Of a stretch of 64,000 bases of DNA, positions 7,586 through 14,290 are shown one piece after another. The number at the start of each line of letters is the position of its first letter. Position 1 is the first letter of the stretch. Below the pieces are notes generated by a model. The model saw only the letters and a list, made by a program, of their open reading frames with translations, searched no databases and was not told the DNA's origin. The stretch lies in IMG/VR virus record IMGVR_UViG_3300027852_000809, positions 19,743 through 83,742 of that record; one strand, 5' to 3'. Source of the DNA: a virus. A program made the position numbers and the translations under genes.

Positions 7586-8062
7586 TTAGATTGCTGTTGT
7601 TAATTTGTCTTGGTATGCGTTATGCGCATCAATTTCTTTATCAAAATATCCGAGATGTTTTTTCTTTCCATTAATCCATATATAACCCTTCCATTTATTT
7701 TTACTATTAACAAAACAAACGCCAGTATATTTACTAGATTTATTTTTAACACTTTTTGCTTTAGAAGAATTTAATCTATGTGATAGTTCTTGAAGATTAT
7801 CAAGTCTATTGTTGTTTTTATTACCTTCTAAAATATGGTCTATTTCAATGCCTTTAGGTGGTATTCTCTTGAAATTATAGTAAACTAATTGGTGTACGCG
7901 AAAGGTTTTTTTCTTCCCATTCTTGGAAAGGTTAACTCTTAAATATCCGTCTTTATCTTTAGCTTGTTTTAATATTATATTTTTAGAAATAGATTTAATA
8001 TTTCCTAAATTACTCACTTGATAAAGTGATTCATAGTCTTTAATATCTTTCCAAATTTCCAT
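7586..8062 (-). CDS. HNH homing endonuclease (NUMOD4-HNH-AP2), 158 aa
   Basis: The domain order is typical of free-standing phage homing endonucleases: NUMOD4 (EIWKDIKDYESLYQVSNLG, residues 2-20), an HNH_3 core (IDHILEGNKNNNRLDNLQ, about 75-95) and a C-terminal AP2-like DNA-binding segment ending LGYFDKEIDAHNAY. I start at MEIWKD just after the upstream gene's TAG; the longer ORF runs into that gene. It is a mobile intruder in the early operon and probably nicks cognate phages that lack it. HNH identity is firm; the target is unknown. Confidence 0.85.
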   Translation of the reverse strand: MEIWKDIKDYESLYQVSNLGNIKSISKNIILKQAKDKDGYLRVNLSKNGKKKTFRVHQLVYYNFKRIPPKGIEIDHILEGNKNNNRLDNLQELSHRLNSSKAKSVKNKSSKYTGVCFVNSKNKWKGYIWINGKKKHLGYFDKEIDAHNAYQDKLTTAI

Positions 8063-8064
8063 GG

Positions 8065-8382
8065 CTACCATTTTAATTGTTGATATTGCGGGCAATTAAC
8101 TTCATTACCTCCACATATTTCTCTTGCAAGACCTAATTGTCCGTTGACTAAAGCCTCAAGCATTGTTATTTTAGACTTATCAATTTCAATTTTTTCAGGG
8201 ATAGCATATTTAGGTAAATTATCTTTTACTTCATCCCAATTTGAAATACTAATTTTAGCATTCCAATTTCCGCTTTCAGTTCCAAGAAATTTTATGTCTT
8301 TAAAATATTTTTTCACAAATGGCTTAAATTCATTTTTAGTAAATAAGTTTCTTGTGTGTTTGTATGTTAGAATAAGTTTCAT
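8065..8382 (-). CDS. hypothetical protein, 105 aa
   Basis: Starts MKLILTYKHTRNLFTKNEF and is basic with central beta/alpha segments. It ends in TAG directly before the homing endonuclease start, one of the few TAG stops here, so the 3' end may have been trimmed when the endonuclease inserted. Function unknown. Confidence 0.65.
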   Translation of the reverse strand: MKLILTYKHTRNLFTKNEFKPFVKKYFKDIKFLGTESGNWNAKISISNWDEVKDNLPKYAIPEKIEIDKSKITMLEALVNGQLGLAREICGGNEVNCPQYQQLKW

Positions 8383-8460
8383 AAATATAAATTATTAGGT
8401 TTCGTTAATTTGTTGTTGAGGTTTTGAAGTTATCGCCACCCCATAACAACAAATAATATT

Positions 8461-8658
8461 TTATAAAATGTCCGCTTGTTTCTCCCATTGCGAAATATTA
8501 TGAATTCCGTTTGTAAGGGTTTTATATTTTTTTACCTTGTCTTCGTTTCTTAAATTTGTAAGAGTTCTAAAGAATCGTTTCTTTTGGCTACGATTAGCAC
8601 AATATATTCTATAAATACTACCGTCATTTAATTCTATTTCAAAAACTGCTGTTTCCAT
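8461..8658 (-). CDS. hypothetical protein, 65 aa
   Basis: Small basic protein (METAVFEIELNDGSIYRIY, then KKRFFRTL). Gap of 2 bp to the upstream gene. No known family. Confidence 0.6.
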   Translation of the reverse strand: METAVFEIELNDGSIYRIYCANRSQKKRFFRTLTNLRNEDKVKKYKTLTNGIHNISQWEKQADIL

Positions 8659-8660
8659 AA

Positions 8661-8957
8661 TTATACTAATTTTAATTTATCAATGTGGCAAATATCTTCA
8701 TGCCCGTATTGGCTGTGGTTATCGTTATATTTTTTCTGTGTAAAGGTTTTACCAATCTCAACGCCTAACTTGTTGAGGGTTGGAATAAAGCGTTTTACTG
8801 GCTTGTAAGATTGACTTTGTTCATCCCAACCCTTCGCGCGTTGAACCACTTTAATATTGACCTTTGTACGGCTACCGTTGACAGCAGAAATAACTTCGAC
8901 TGCTCCCAAATCTGCGTGAATTGCTTCCTTACCTAATAACTTGCTAATTTTACTCAT
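8661..8957 (-). CDS. hypothetical protein, 98 aa
   Basis: Starts MSKISKLLGKEAIHADLG. Basic, beta-rich protein. Its ATG overlaps (ATGA) the stop of the interrupted gene upstream, a normal coupling arrangement. No motif recognised. Confidence 0.65.
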   Translation of the reverse strand: MSKISKLLGKEAIHADLGAVEVISAVNGSRTKVNIKVVQRAKGWDEQSQSYKPVKRFIPTLNKLGVEIGKTFTQKKYNDNHSQYGHEDICHIDKLKLV

Positions 8958-9136
8958 ACCAAAATATTTTTAGATTCATAATTCATCCATAAGTCAAAAA
9001 AACTTTTACTTTCTTCGACCTGTTCACGGGTGCGGGTTACACTCTACCAACCGTCGCCAGTATAATGCAATTCAAAATTGCCGTTTTCAAGTTCTTCAAG
9101 TTGGTAGTTGCCAACTGTTATATTGATTGCTTTCAT
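8954..9136 (-). pseudogene. 60-codon gene interrupted by an in-frame TAG at codon 31
   Basis: The ORF starts MKAINITVGNYQLEELENG and meets TAG at 9044-9046 after 30 residues (...HYTGDGW). The same frame then continues protein-like (SVTRTREQVEESKSFFDLW) to a TGA that overlaps the next gene's ATG as ATGA. That end junction shows the full frame was one gene. Either a nonsense mutation or a suppressed or readthrough amber codon is present. Function unknown. Confidence 0.55.
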
Positions 9137-9140
9137 GTAT

Positions 9141-9491
9141 TTAGTTATATAAAAATTGTTTAATTTGCGGATAAACATCTTTAATTTTTATCCGTATTGG
9201 TTCGGCTTGTTTAATAAGATTAACGGCTTCTTTGAAATATAAAATACCTAAAGAATTATATATTTTATCGTCTAAATGTTTAACACCAAAATAATGGCTT
9301 ATCGCACTCATTATTTTATTTCTTATACGGTGGCAAATATCACACCCATAAGGCTCTAATTCAAAACCTAAATAAGTTTGCCAATCATTTATATCTGTGC
9401 TTCTACTGTCGAACTTATCGAACCAGTTTTTTATTTTTTTCTTGTCTTGGTCTTCAAGTAAATCAATTAAATAAATAGCTTCTTGTGTCAT
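9141..9491 (-). CDS. hypothetical protein, 116 aa
   Basis: Helical protein beginning MTQEAIYLIDLLEDQDKK, with a CDICHR motif near the middle that could be half of a metal site. Translation begins just after structured leader element A (9505-9576), so expression may be controlled by RNA structure. Function unknown. Confidence 0.65.
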   Translation of the reverse strand: MTQEAIYLIDLLEDQDKKKIKNWFDKFDSRSTDINDWQTYLGFELEPYGCDICHRIRNKIMSAISHYFGVKHLDDKIYNSLGILYFKEAVNLIKQAEPIRIKIKDVYPQIKQFLYN

Positions 9492-9504
9492 AATCTTGTT
9501 GATT

Positions 9505-9576
9505 TGTTGTTAACCTCCCGCCCAATATGAGCGGGAACGCTTGCGACTTAATAACCTTTTTTAAGAGGTCGCAACC
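9505..9576 (-). ncRNA. repeated two-hairpin leader RNA, copy A
   Basis: On the minus strand, hairpin 1 has stem TTGCGAC/GTCGCAA (9568-9574 and 9541-9547), then linker GCGTT, then hairpin 2 with stem CCCGC/GCGGG (9531-9535 and 9517-9521), then GGTTAACAAC and the gene start. The same layout recurs at 10731-10808 and 11318-11388 with different but still complementary stems, which argues for conserved RNA structure. Confidence 0.65.
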
Positions 9577-9584
9577 TCTTTCAA

Positions 9585-9989
9585 TTATCGTTCTTGGCAG
9601 TAATTTATTTTAACGTCTTTTGGTTGTGCTATATAACTGCCTTCCGTATCTAAACCTCTGTAAATACCCCTTTTTAATGCTTTAGATATATCCTTAATAC
9701 TTTTTGAAGTTTTAATGTCTATTGAAATAATTAGCTCGGCGGTTCTTTCTAAATTGAAATTCTTAATTAACTCGCTTTTGGTTTGTGTTGGTAGTCCAAA
9801 CAATTTAAAGAAGGCGTTTATATGTCTTCCAGTTGTGACTGAATGATAGCCGAAAACTTGCATTTCGTTTGTTTTAGTGTCGTATTCTGCTACTTTGGTG
9901 TTGTATGAATACAAAGTATTTTTAGTGCCTTCTACGTGATTTTTTGCTTTCGCTCCTGTTCCTGAAATATCTGTTATTTGTAATGTCAT
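9585..9989 (-). CDS. hypothetical phage protein, DUF8033-like pattern, 134 aa
   Basis: Contains YSYNTKVAEYD (about 28) and SVTTGRHINAFFKLFG (about 50), a pattern reminiscent of small phage domains in which a Y(S/Q)YxTxVA strand is followed by TT(S/G)RHIN. That family has no known activity. The gene lies between two copies of the leader RNA element. The assignment is tentative. Confidence 0.6.
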   Translation of the reverse strand: MTLQITDISGTGAKAKNHVEGTKNTLYSYNTKVAEYDTKTNEMQVFGYHSVTTGRHINAFFKLFGLPTQTKSELIKNFNLERTAELIISIDIKTSKSIKDISKALKRGIYRGLDTEGSYIAQPKDVKINYCQER

Positions 9990-10000
9990 AATAAAATATT

Positions 10001-10714
10001 TTAAAGATGTGAATAACTTGTGTTTTTATATTTTTCGTTGTCAGTATATGGAAGACTTAACCAAAGAGGCATCCAATGTTGAGCGTAAAAAGAATACCCG
10101 CAACCACTAACGAAAAGAGTCGTATTAAAGTCGTCCATTCCTTCTATAATTCCGAATCCTGCATCTATACAAGATTGTATTATTTCTTCGGAAGGTTCGC
10201 TTCTAAATTCAAATAAAGTATTCCACATCGGGTAATTGTCTTGCTCTTGGTCGTTTACATAACTATCGAAAGAGGTTGTTTCATCTTCTGAAAATGTTTT
10301 TCTTACTTCTTCGCTGTCTTCTTCTTCATTATCTTTTAAATACTGCTTAAATTCATCCCACAGTCCGTAATTATCAAAATAATCACTATAAAAATCGTTG
10401 TCTTGCTCTGATTGTCTTATATACTCGTACAATCCACACTCTAAAGTTTTTTCGTAAACGTCTTTTTGAATAAAATTAAATGATTTATTAACCCAAGTTT
10501 CAGTATTAGAGGTTAATTCTCTTTCAAGTTCTTGTGTTGTTGGTGGTGCTTTAAATTGTGAAAGCCATTCTATAAAAACAGGCGCGCTTTCTTCGTTTAC
10601 ATCCATGTAATTAGTTTTTCCATGTTCGTTGCTTAATACAATAGTAGGCGCGAAATTACTTTTCTTACTAACTGCTTTTAATTGATTGTTGTAATAATTT
10701 GTTTTTGTTGTCAT
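10001..10714 (-). CDS. acidic hypothetical protein, 237 aa
   Basis: Strongly acidic protein with a central run rich in Glu and Asp (about 125-165) and many aromatic residues. No catalytic motif or export signal. Highly acidic early phage proteins sometimes mimic DNA to block host enzymes, but here that is speculation from composition. It is preceded by leader RNA copy B. Confidence 0.65.
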   Translation of the reverse strand: MTTKTNYYNNQLKAVSKKSNFAPTIVLSNEHGKTNYMDVNEESAPVFIEWLSQFKAPPTTQELERELTSNTETWVNKSFNFIQKDVYEKTLECGLYEYIRQSEQDNDFYSDYFDNYGLWDEFKQYLKDNEEEDSEEVRKTFSEDETTSFDSYVNDQEQDNYPMWNTLFEFRSEPSEEIIQSCIDAGFGIIEGMDDFNTTLFVSGCGYSFYAQHWMPLWLSLPYTDNEKYKNTSYSHL

Positions 10715-10730
10715 GATATTATTATTTATT

Positions 10731-10808
10731 TTGTTGTTACAACCTGCGGACTAGGGAGAAATCGTCCGCAACGCTTCGGGCTTAATGCCTGTTTAATGTC
10801 GCCCGACC
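10731..10808 (-). ncRNA. repeated two-hairpin leader RNA, copy B
   Basis: Minus strand: hairpin 1 CGGGC/GCCCG (10801-10805 with 10777-10781) whose loop contains TTAAACAGGCATTA; linker AAGCGT; hairpin 2 TGCGGAC/GTCCGCA (10764-10770 with 10745-10751); then GGTTGTAACAAC and the start of the acidic protein. Loop, linker and tail match copy C closely while the stems differ with compensating changes. Confidence 0.7.
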
Positions 10809-10811
10809 GAC

Positions 10812-11108
10812 TTATATATCTAAAACATTAATTTCTTTAGTGTTTTCATTGAAACAATTATCGTCATAATCTGTAATAGGTTCGTCAAAATTTACGTTAA
10901 AACATTCTGTTAAAATTTCTCTGACTTCTTTACTACACAATAATTCTAATAATTTAAAATAGTCTTTGTGTTTTTCAAGTGGGCAAGTTTTAGAAACTTT
11001 ATCCAATACTTCTAAACCAATAGTATTATGTATTTCTTCTTTTATCTCTTGTAAGGAATTATACTCTTTACCTTTAAAGATATATTTTGTTATAGCGTTT
11101 ACTTTCAT
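10812..11108 (-). CDS. hypothetical protein, 98 aa
   Basis: Helical protein starting MKVNAITKYIFKGKEYNS, with a TCPLEKH segment and a Cys-containing C-terminal part. Preceded by a strong leader hairpin (11131-11179). Function unknown. Confidence 0.65.
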   Translation of the reverse strand: MKVNAITKYIFKGKEYNSLQEIKEEIHNTIGLEVLDKVSKTCPLEKHKDYFKLLELLCSKEVREILTECFNVNFDEPITDYDDNCFNENTKEINVLDI

Positions 11109-11130
11109 GATAAATATTTTTTGTTATTAG

Positions 11131-11179
11131 TTGCTTGCGCCCTTTTGAAAGGTAGCATCGTACTACAGCACGCAAGCAA
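11131..11179 (-). promoter_or_regulatory. leader hairpin with perfect 9-bp stem
   Basis: TTGCTTGCG and CGCAAGCAA (11131-11139 and 11171-11179) form a perfect stem around a 31-nt loop that can itself pair (GTAG/CTAC and CCTTT/AAAGG). It lies in the leader of the gene starting at 11108, like the other structured leaders of this operon, but lacks the conserved loop of copies A to C. Confidence 0.55.
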
Positions 11180-11191
11180 GTAGGGAGTTAA

Positions 11192-11302
11192 TTAATGTTT
11201 AAGGGTTGAACTTCGCGCTCCGTTTGTGAAACCATATTTAACAGCCAATGAAACAACAGCAATAATAAAAACGATAGTTAATAAAGGTAATAATGAAGTC
11301 AT
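11192..11302 (-). CDS. small single-pass membrane protein, 36 aa
   Basis: One hydrophobic helix (PLLTIVFIIAVVSLAV, residues 6-21) followed by a short basic tail. Start chosen at the ATG just after leader RNA copy C. Small membrane proteins made early can modify the host envelope or block superinfection. No family match is claimed. Confidence 0.6.
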   Translation of the reverse strand: MTSLLPLLTIVFIIAVVSLAVKYGFTNGARSSTLKH

Positions 11303-11317
11303 GATAATTAATTTTAA

Positions 11318-11388
11318 GATTGTTACAACCCCGCACCAAAGTAGTGCGGACGCTCTAAGCCTAATGCCTGTTTAACCTCGCTTAGTCG
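11318..11388 (-). ncRNA. repeated two-hairpin leader RNA, copy C
   Basis: Minus strand: hairpin 1 CTAAGC/GCTTAG (11380-11385 with 11355-11360) with loop GAGGTTAAACAGGCATTAG; linker AGCGT; hairpin 2 CCGCAC/GTGCGG (11344-11349 with 11331-11336); then GGTTGTAACAA and the start of the small membrane protein. The outer stem includes the stop codon of the upstream gene. Confidence 0.7.
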
Positions 11389-11663
11389 AGTTTTAAATAC
11401 TGCTTGTATTCCTTGCCCGTCTTCTTGCTCACGCGCTTAATGAAGTAGCCACCCTTCGCACCTTTGTACACTGGATAAACTACACCCTTAATCGTATGAG
11501 TGTATTCTGTCTTCACTGGCGCAACCTTCACGCGCTCCGTTGAGGTCTTAACTATCTCACTGCCTACAATTTTGTACGCAGGTTCTTGCGCCGTTGCTGA
11601 ATAAGTGAAGCCGAAAAGAATCACTACTAAAAATAATAATCTAAGTTTGTTTGTAAATGTCAT
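11382..11663 (-). CDS. exported small basic protein with PBCV-adaptor-like C-terminus, 93 aa
   Basis: Signal peptide in residues 1-25 (LLFLVVILFGFTYSATAQ). The C-terminal VYKGAKGGYFIKRVSKKTG and KEYKQYL follow the VYxGxxGGxYY...SGKKxYL pattern of PBCV-specific basic adaptor-type modules. It is the first gene after the main early promoter, so it should be made early and at high level, and acts in the periplasm or outer membrane. Role not known. Confidence 0.65.
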   Translation of the reverse strand: MTFTNKLRLLFLVVILFGFTYSATAQEPAYKIVGSEIVKTSTERVKVAPVKTEYTHTIKGVVYPVYKGAKGGYFIKRVSKKTGKEYKQYLKLD

Positions 11664-11687
11664 AATATATATTGTTTAAATCCACTA

Positions 11688-11718
11688 CAAATATACATAT
11701 CTTTCTGAATATACCAAA
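11688..11718 (-). promoter_or_regulatory. early promoter, canonical Bacteroidetes type
   Basis: On the minus strand TTTG (11715-11718), exactly 19 nt, then TATATTTG (11688-11695), matching the Bacteroidetes sigma consensus TTTG-N19-TAnnTTTG. The first gene starts 24 nt downstream. It drives the leftward early operon with host RNA polymerase. Confidence 0.85.
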
Positions 11719-12645
11719 CAATTAAGAAAGAAAAATACATTTATTTTCAACACCAACACACAACACCCCGAAAACACTCACACTCACGACATAAGCACAA
11801 TGCAATAAATCTACACCATAAAACACCATCACACCACCGCTAGCCGTTTGTAAACGACTACAAACGTTTGTACGCAACAAATCCCGCGCGCGCGTACATA
11901 TAACACAATCTACACCCGCAACCCATCCACACTACCAACCGCAACAACAAAGCAACACCAACACGCAAACAGCTTAACCGCTCCCGCTCTTAGCGCACGC
12001 ACGTACACAAGTGTAAGTGTACACTTTCCGCACAGAATCACAGCAGGAGAGCGCAACAGCGCGCACAATGGTACACTCGCTCCCGAATAACGCAACCACA
12101 ACAAGCAGGAGCGCACCATTCACACGAATTCCCTCGCGTTGAGGTACACACGCCACGCAAAAGAGTACGCACAGCAGAAGCGCGCAAAATAGCGTTTCCC
12201 CTGACACGTCAAACTGATTCACCTCAACGGAGCGCAACCTCAACACTATCTACAGAATAGCTTGTCAACCGCACGCCCAAAAACAGCGTACACAAAAAGC
12301 GAAAAGTTTTGAAGGCACGCCCGCGAAAATACAAGGGGAGGGGGTAAACCAAACGGTTTCCCCTCGCGACAAACACGCGCCACACCCACTGCTAAGCCGT
12401 GGCGTAGACAGGTGTGCAAAATATGGTTGTAGTCGCCTGCGCAGTAGCTTGGCTTTTTTTTTGGTGTTGTGTGATCGTGAACCTCAACGAATCGTTGCGG
12501 GAATTATCCGTTTGTAAACGGCTACGGGGTTGTTACGGAGACGTGTTTTGTGTGCTTGTGTTGTAATTATATATATAACTATAATATAGATTTGTGTGTT
12601 TTAGGGGTTATATAGTTGTGTGTCAGCTTGTTGCGTCAAAAAAAG
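11719..12645. other. non-coding divergent control region, possible replication origin
   Basis: Over 900 bp without a credible gene between the leftward and rightward early operons. It is far richer in GC than its surroundings, and base composition switches: to about 12400 the plus strand is rich in A and C, afterwards rich in G and T. It holds two direct 18-bp repeats differing at one base (11844-11861 and 12508-12525, core CGTTTGTAAACG), a palindrome CAAACGTTTG (11861-11870), a strong hairpin (12341-12363, GGGG/CCCC plus AAACC/GGTTT), an outer CGCGA/TCGCG pair, and four of five ACCTCAAC/GTTGAGGT copies between 12138 and 12801. Iterons plus a skew switch suggest an origin; packaging site is the alternative. 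Confidence 0.5.
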
Positions 12646-12720
12646 ACTATTCCTATGTGGAGTTTTTTCGTAAAAAAGTGGCAAATACTATTCCTGTGTG
12701 CAGTTTTTTGTGTACCTTTG
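12646..12720 (+). promoter_or_regulatory. rightward early promoter with tandem 23-bp repeats
   Basis: Two copies of ACTATTCCTRTGTGNAG followed by six T (12646-12668 and 12687-12709) are 41 bp apart and identical at 21 of 23 positions. A -7 box TACCTTTG (12713-12720) follows directly. No TTTG lies 19 nt upstream, so the repeats may bind an activator or repressor instead of sigma contacting a -33 element. Confidence 0.6.
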
Positions 12721-12784
12721 GGCTACAATGAATGGTAATACTTTTTTCATAAAGTGTTTAAGTTTTTATGTTAATAATTAATTT

Positions 12785-12844
12785 TACCCTCCTGTTGAGG
12801 TTGTTACAGACCTAGTGATGGTTAGAAACGGCGGGAGGGTTTTT
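12785..12844 (+). terminator. leader terminator or attenuator
   Basis: ACCCTCC (12785-12791) pairs with GGAGGGT (12834-12840), followed by a T run, in the leader of the rightward operon. It sits before the chosen start of the first gene, so it may attenuate that operon. A GTG/ATG at 12815-12818 lies inside the loop. Confidence 0.5.
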
Positions 12845-12856
12845 AAAACAGAAAGA

Positions 12857-13087
12857 ATGGCTAAGGAGTTTAAAATACCTGTTAAGGAAGTAGTTTTAAG
12901 TGTGGAAACGTATAATGAACTAGAGGAAAAATTAGAGAGTGCTGAAATGTTTAAGGAAAAGATAACTCGTTTTTTTGAAAATCTAACAAAATCAAATGTT
13001 AGGGTTCATGAGGATATTTTAGATTTTACTGAAATACATATTAATACAAGTGGATTACATGGTGAGGTATTAATATCAGGAAGATAA
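12857..13087 (+). CDS. hypothetical helical protein, 76 aa
   Basis: I start at MAKEFKIPVKEVVLSVETY, downstream of the leader hairpin, rather than at the GTG/ATG inside it. The central part is a Glu/Lys-rich helix likely to form a coiled coil (about 18-45). First gene of the rightward early operon. No family recognised. Confidence 0.6.
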   Translation: MAKEFKIPVKEVVLSVETYNELEEKLESAEMFKEKITRFFENLTKSNVRVHEDILDFTEIHINTSGLHGEVLISGR

Positions 13088-13089
13088 TT

Positions 13090-13260
13090 ATGTGCTTGAG
13101 TATTGAAATGTTTATGATCCGTGCGTTCGATTCTTTTTTGGAGTTGTTCGTGTTGAGAAGTACGTGTTGCGATGCTCCGATGGTGAATGATAATTGTCAT
13201 GATGCTTTTGGCGATATGCCAATTTATAGTTGTGTGAATTGTAATACTGAATATATATAG
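13090..13260 (+). CDS. small cysteine-rich protein, 56 aa
   Basis: The C-terminal half contains TCCDAPMVNDNCHDAFG and YSCVNCNTEY, a CC...C...CxxC arrangement typical of a small zinc ribbon. Its start overlaps the stop region of the preceding gene (TAATTATG). Probably a metal-binding regulator or adaptor; target unknown. Confidence 0.6.
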   Translation: MCLSIEMFMIRAFDSFLELFVLRSTCCDAPMVNDNCHDAFGDMPIYSCVNCNTEYI

Positions 13261-13262
13261 AT

Positions 13263-13520
13263 ATGGCAGAAAAAGCAGAAAATGAATTGGATTGGAAATT
13301 AAAAATGAAAAGGTTTCCTGATGTTGAAGGAGTTTCAATATTTGAAAAGGAGTTGGAAGGGTTGTTGAATAAGCACTCTCAAGAGAACGGTAGTGATACT
13401 CCTGATTTTATATTGGCGCAGTATTTAACTGGCTGTTTAGAGGTATTTAATAATACTGTACGTAGACGTAGTGATTGGTATAAACGTGATGGATTTGTTT
13501 ACTATACTCTACAGGAATGA
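13263..13520 (+). CDS. hypothetical protein, 85 aa
   Basis: Soluble, charged, helical protein beginning MAEKAENELDWKLKM and ending YYTLQE. It is coupled to the next small ORF by an ATGA-type overlap. No domain recognised. Confidence 0.65.
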   Translation: MAEKAENELDWKLKMKRFPDVEGVSIFEKELEGLLNKHSQENGSDTPDFILAQYLTGCLEVFNNTVRRRSDWYKRDGFVYYTLQE

Positions 13521-13588
13521 TGGGTAATGTATTTAATTTGACAGATGAAATTGAAAAAGAACTAAAAGAATATTTTAGTAATGAATAG
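13517..13588 (+). CDS. very small ORF, 23 aa
   Basis: MMGNVFNLTDEIEKELKEY..., overlapping its upstream neighbour by an ATGA junction and its downstream neighbour by 8 bp. The tight coupling supports translation. Acidic amphipathic helix of unknown role. Confidence 0.45.
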   Translation: MMGNVFNLTDEIEKELKEYFSNE

Positions 13589-13910
13589 GAGAAAATTTAT
13601 AAAAAGACTAGGGTTGTCTGTCGGCGTGGTCGCAGTTGCTCCAATATTGCTTTCTGCTAAATCCGAACCTCAACCTATAGTTGTTGAAGAAGCACCTTTT
13701 GAAGGAACTGATGGTCTTTTTGCACAGATACAAAATAACCCGAAAGAATTTACTGTTCATGGCGATCAACAACAAATTGATAAATTCCATGAACTATTAT
13801 CGGATATTTGTGATGGTGAAGAAACTATTTTTTCTACAAAATATAGACCTTTAAAAAGTAAATCTCAAATTATAATAGGTGATAAAATAAAGTATGGTTA
13901 TTATAAATAA
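13581..13910 (+). CDS. Tat-signal exported protein, 109 aa
   Basis: The N-terminus MNRRKFIKRLGLSVGVVAVA is a textbook twin-arginine signal (RRKFIK, then a hydrophobic stretch and a small-residue site near LLSAKS). The mature 80 residues are soluble, without cysteines or known catalytic motifs. The protein would be exported folded to the host periplasm early in infection, an unusual route for a phage protein. Function unknown; the signal is directly visible. Confidence 0.7.
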   Translation: MNRRKFIKRLGLSVGVVAVAPILLSAKSEPQPIVVEEAPFEGTDGLFAQIQNNPKEFTVHGDQQQIDKFHELLSDICDGEETIFSTKYRPLKSKSQIIIGDKIKYGYYK

Positions 13911-13982
13911 GGCGAAATGGTGAAGTGGAAACACGGCGGTCTGCAAAACCGCTATGCAAGGGTTCGATTCCCTTTCTCGCTT
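13911..13982 (+). tRNA. tRNA-Cys (anticodon GCA)
   Basis: Cloverleaf: acceptor GGCGAAA/TCTCGCT, short D stem GTG/CAC, anticodon arm GCGGT-CTGCAAA-ACCGC with GCA, variable TATGC, T arm AAGGG-TTCGATT-CCCTT. The acceptor has one A-C mismatch and a terminal G-T pair, and CCA is not encoded. Very like flavobacterial tRNA-Cys, so probably captured from the host. Confidence 0.9.
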
Positions 13983-14004
13983 CTAGTAAGATAGAAATAA
14001 TGGT

Positions 14005-14077
14005 ATGCACCGTCATACAGTTTATTAGATAGGTTTAAATTACCTTGACGTTATCCTGTTTCGCGGTGCATTTTTTT
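14005..14077 (+). promoter_or_regulatory. attenuator-like structured RNA between tRNA-Cys and the next gene
   Basis: ATGCACCG (14005-14012) pairs with CGGTGCAT (14064-14071), followed by seven T, a terminator shape with a 51-nt loop. Inside, GATAGGT can pair with ACC...TATC. A competing hairpin GTATG/CATAC overlaps the 5' arm. The next start codon is four bases after the T run, so it may switch downstream expression. Confidence 0.5.
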
Positions 14078-14080
14078 AGG

Positions 14081-14290
14081 ATGGAAAGATTTGAAACTAC
14101 AATACTGGCGATTATAAAAGGACATAGTAAAGTTCGTTATCGATTACGTTATGTCGATTATTCAGTAAATCAATGGACTGTTCCTGCGTACCTCAACGAT
14201 GTTGGATTAAAAAACATTCTTTCAGATAATTCTATAGATGGTTTAGATATTATTTTGAAAGATTATTCCGTTACTATCAATGACCGATAA
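14081..14290 (+). CDS. hypothetical protein, 69 aa
   Basis: I start at MERFETTILAIIKGHSKVRY, directly after the attenuator-like hairpin, because the longer ORF begins inside it. Basic N-terminus, compact alpha/beta pattern. It overlaps the next gene by 11 bp. No family recognised. Confidence 0.65.
   Translation: MERFETTILAIIKGHSKVRYRLRYVDYSVNQWTVPAYLNDVGLKNILSDNSIDGLDIILKDYSVTINDR

Noticed and set aside
7586-8095. Longer start of the HNH gene at 8095
   Set aside because: The extra codons overlap the upstream gene's coding sequence; MEIWKD at 8062 begins the NUMOD4 domain.
11910-12246. Two minus-strand ORFs (69 and 90 codons) in the GC-rich region
   Set aside because: They lie in the skewed non-coding region, have Cys/Val/Leu composition unlike neighbours and no promoter or coupling; best seen as chance.
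13005-13338. Minus-strand ORF opposite the rightward early genes
   Set aside because: Antisense shadow of genes 13090-13520, with composition typical of shadows.
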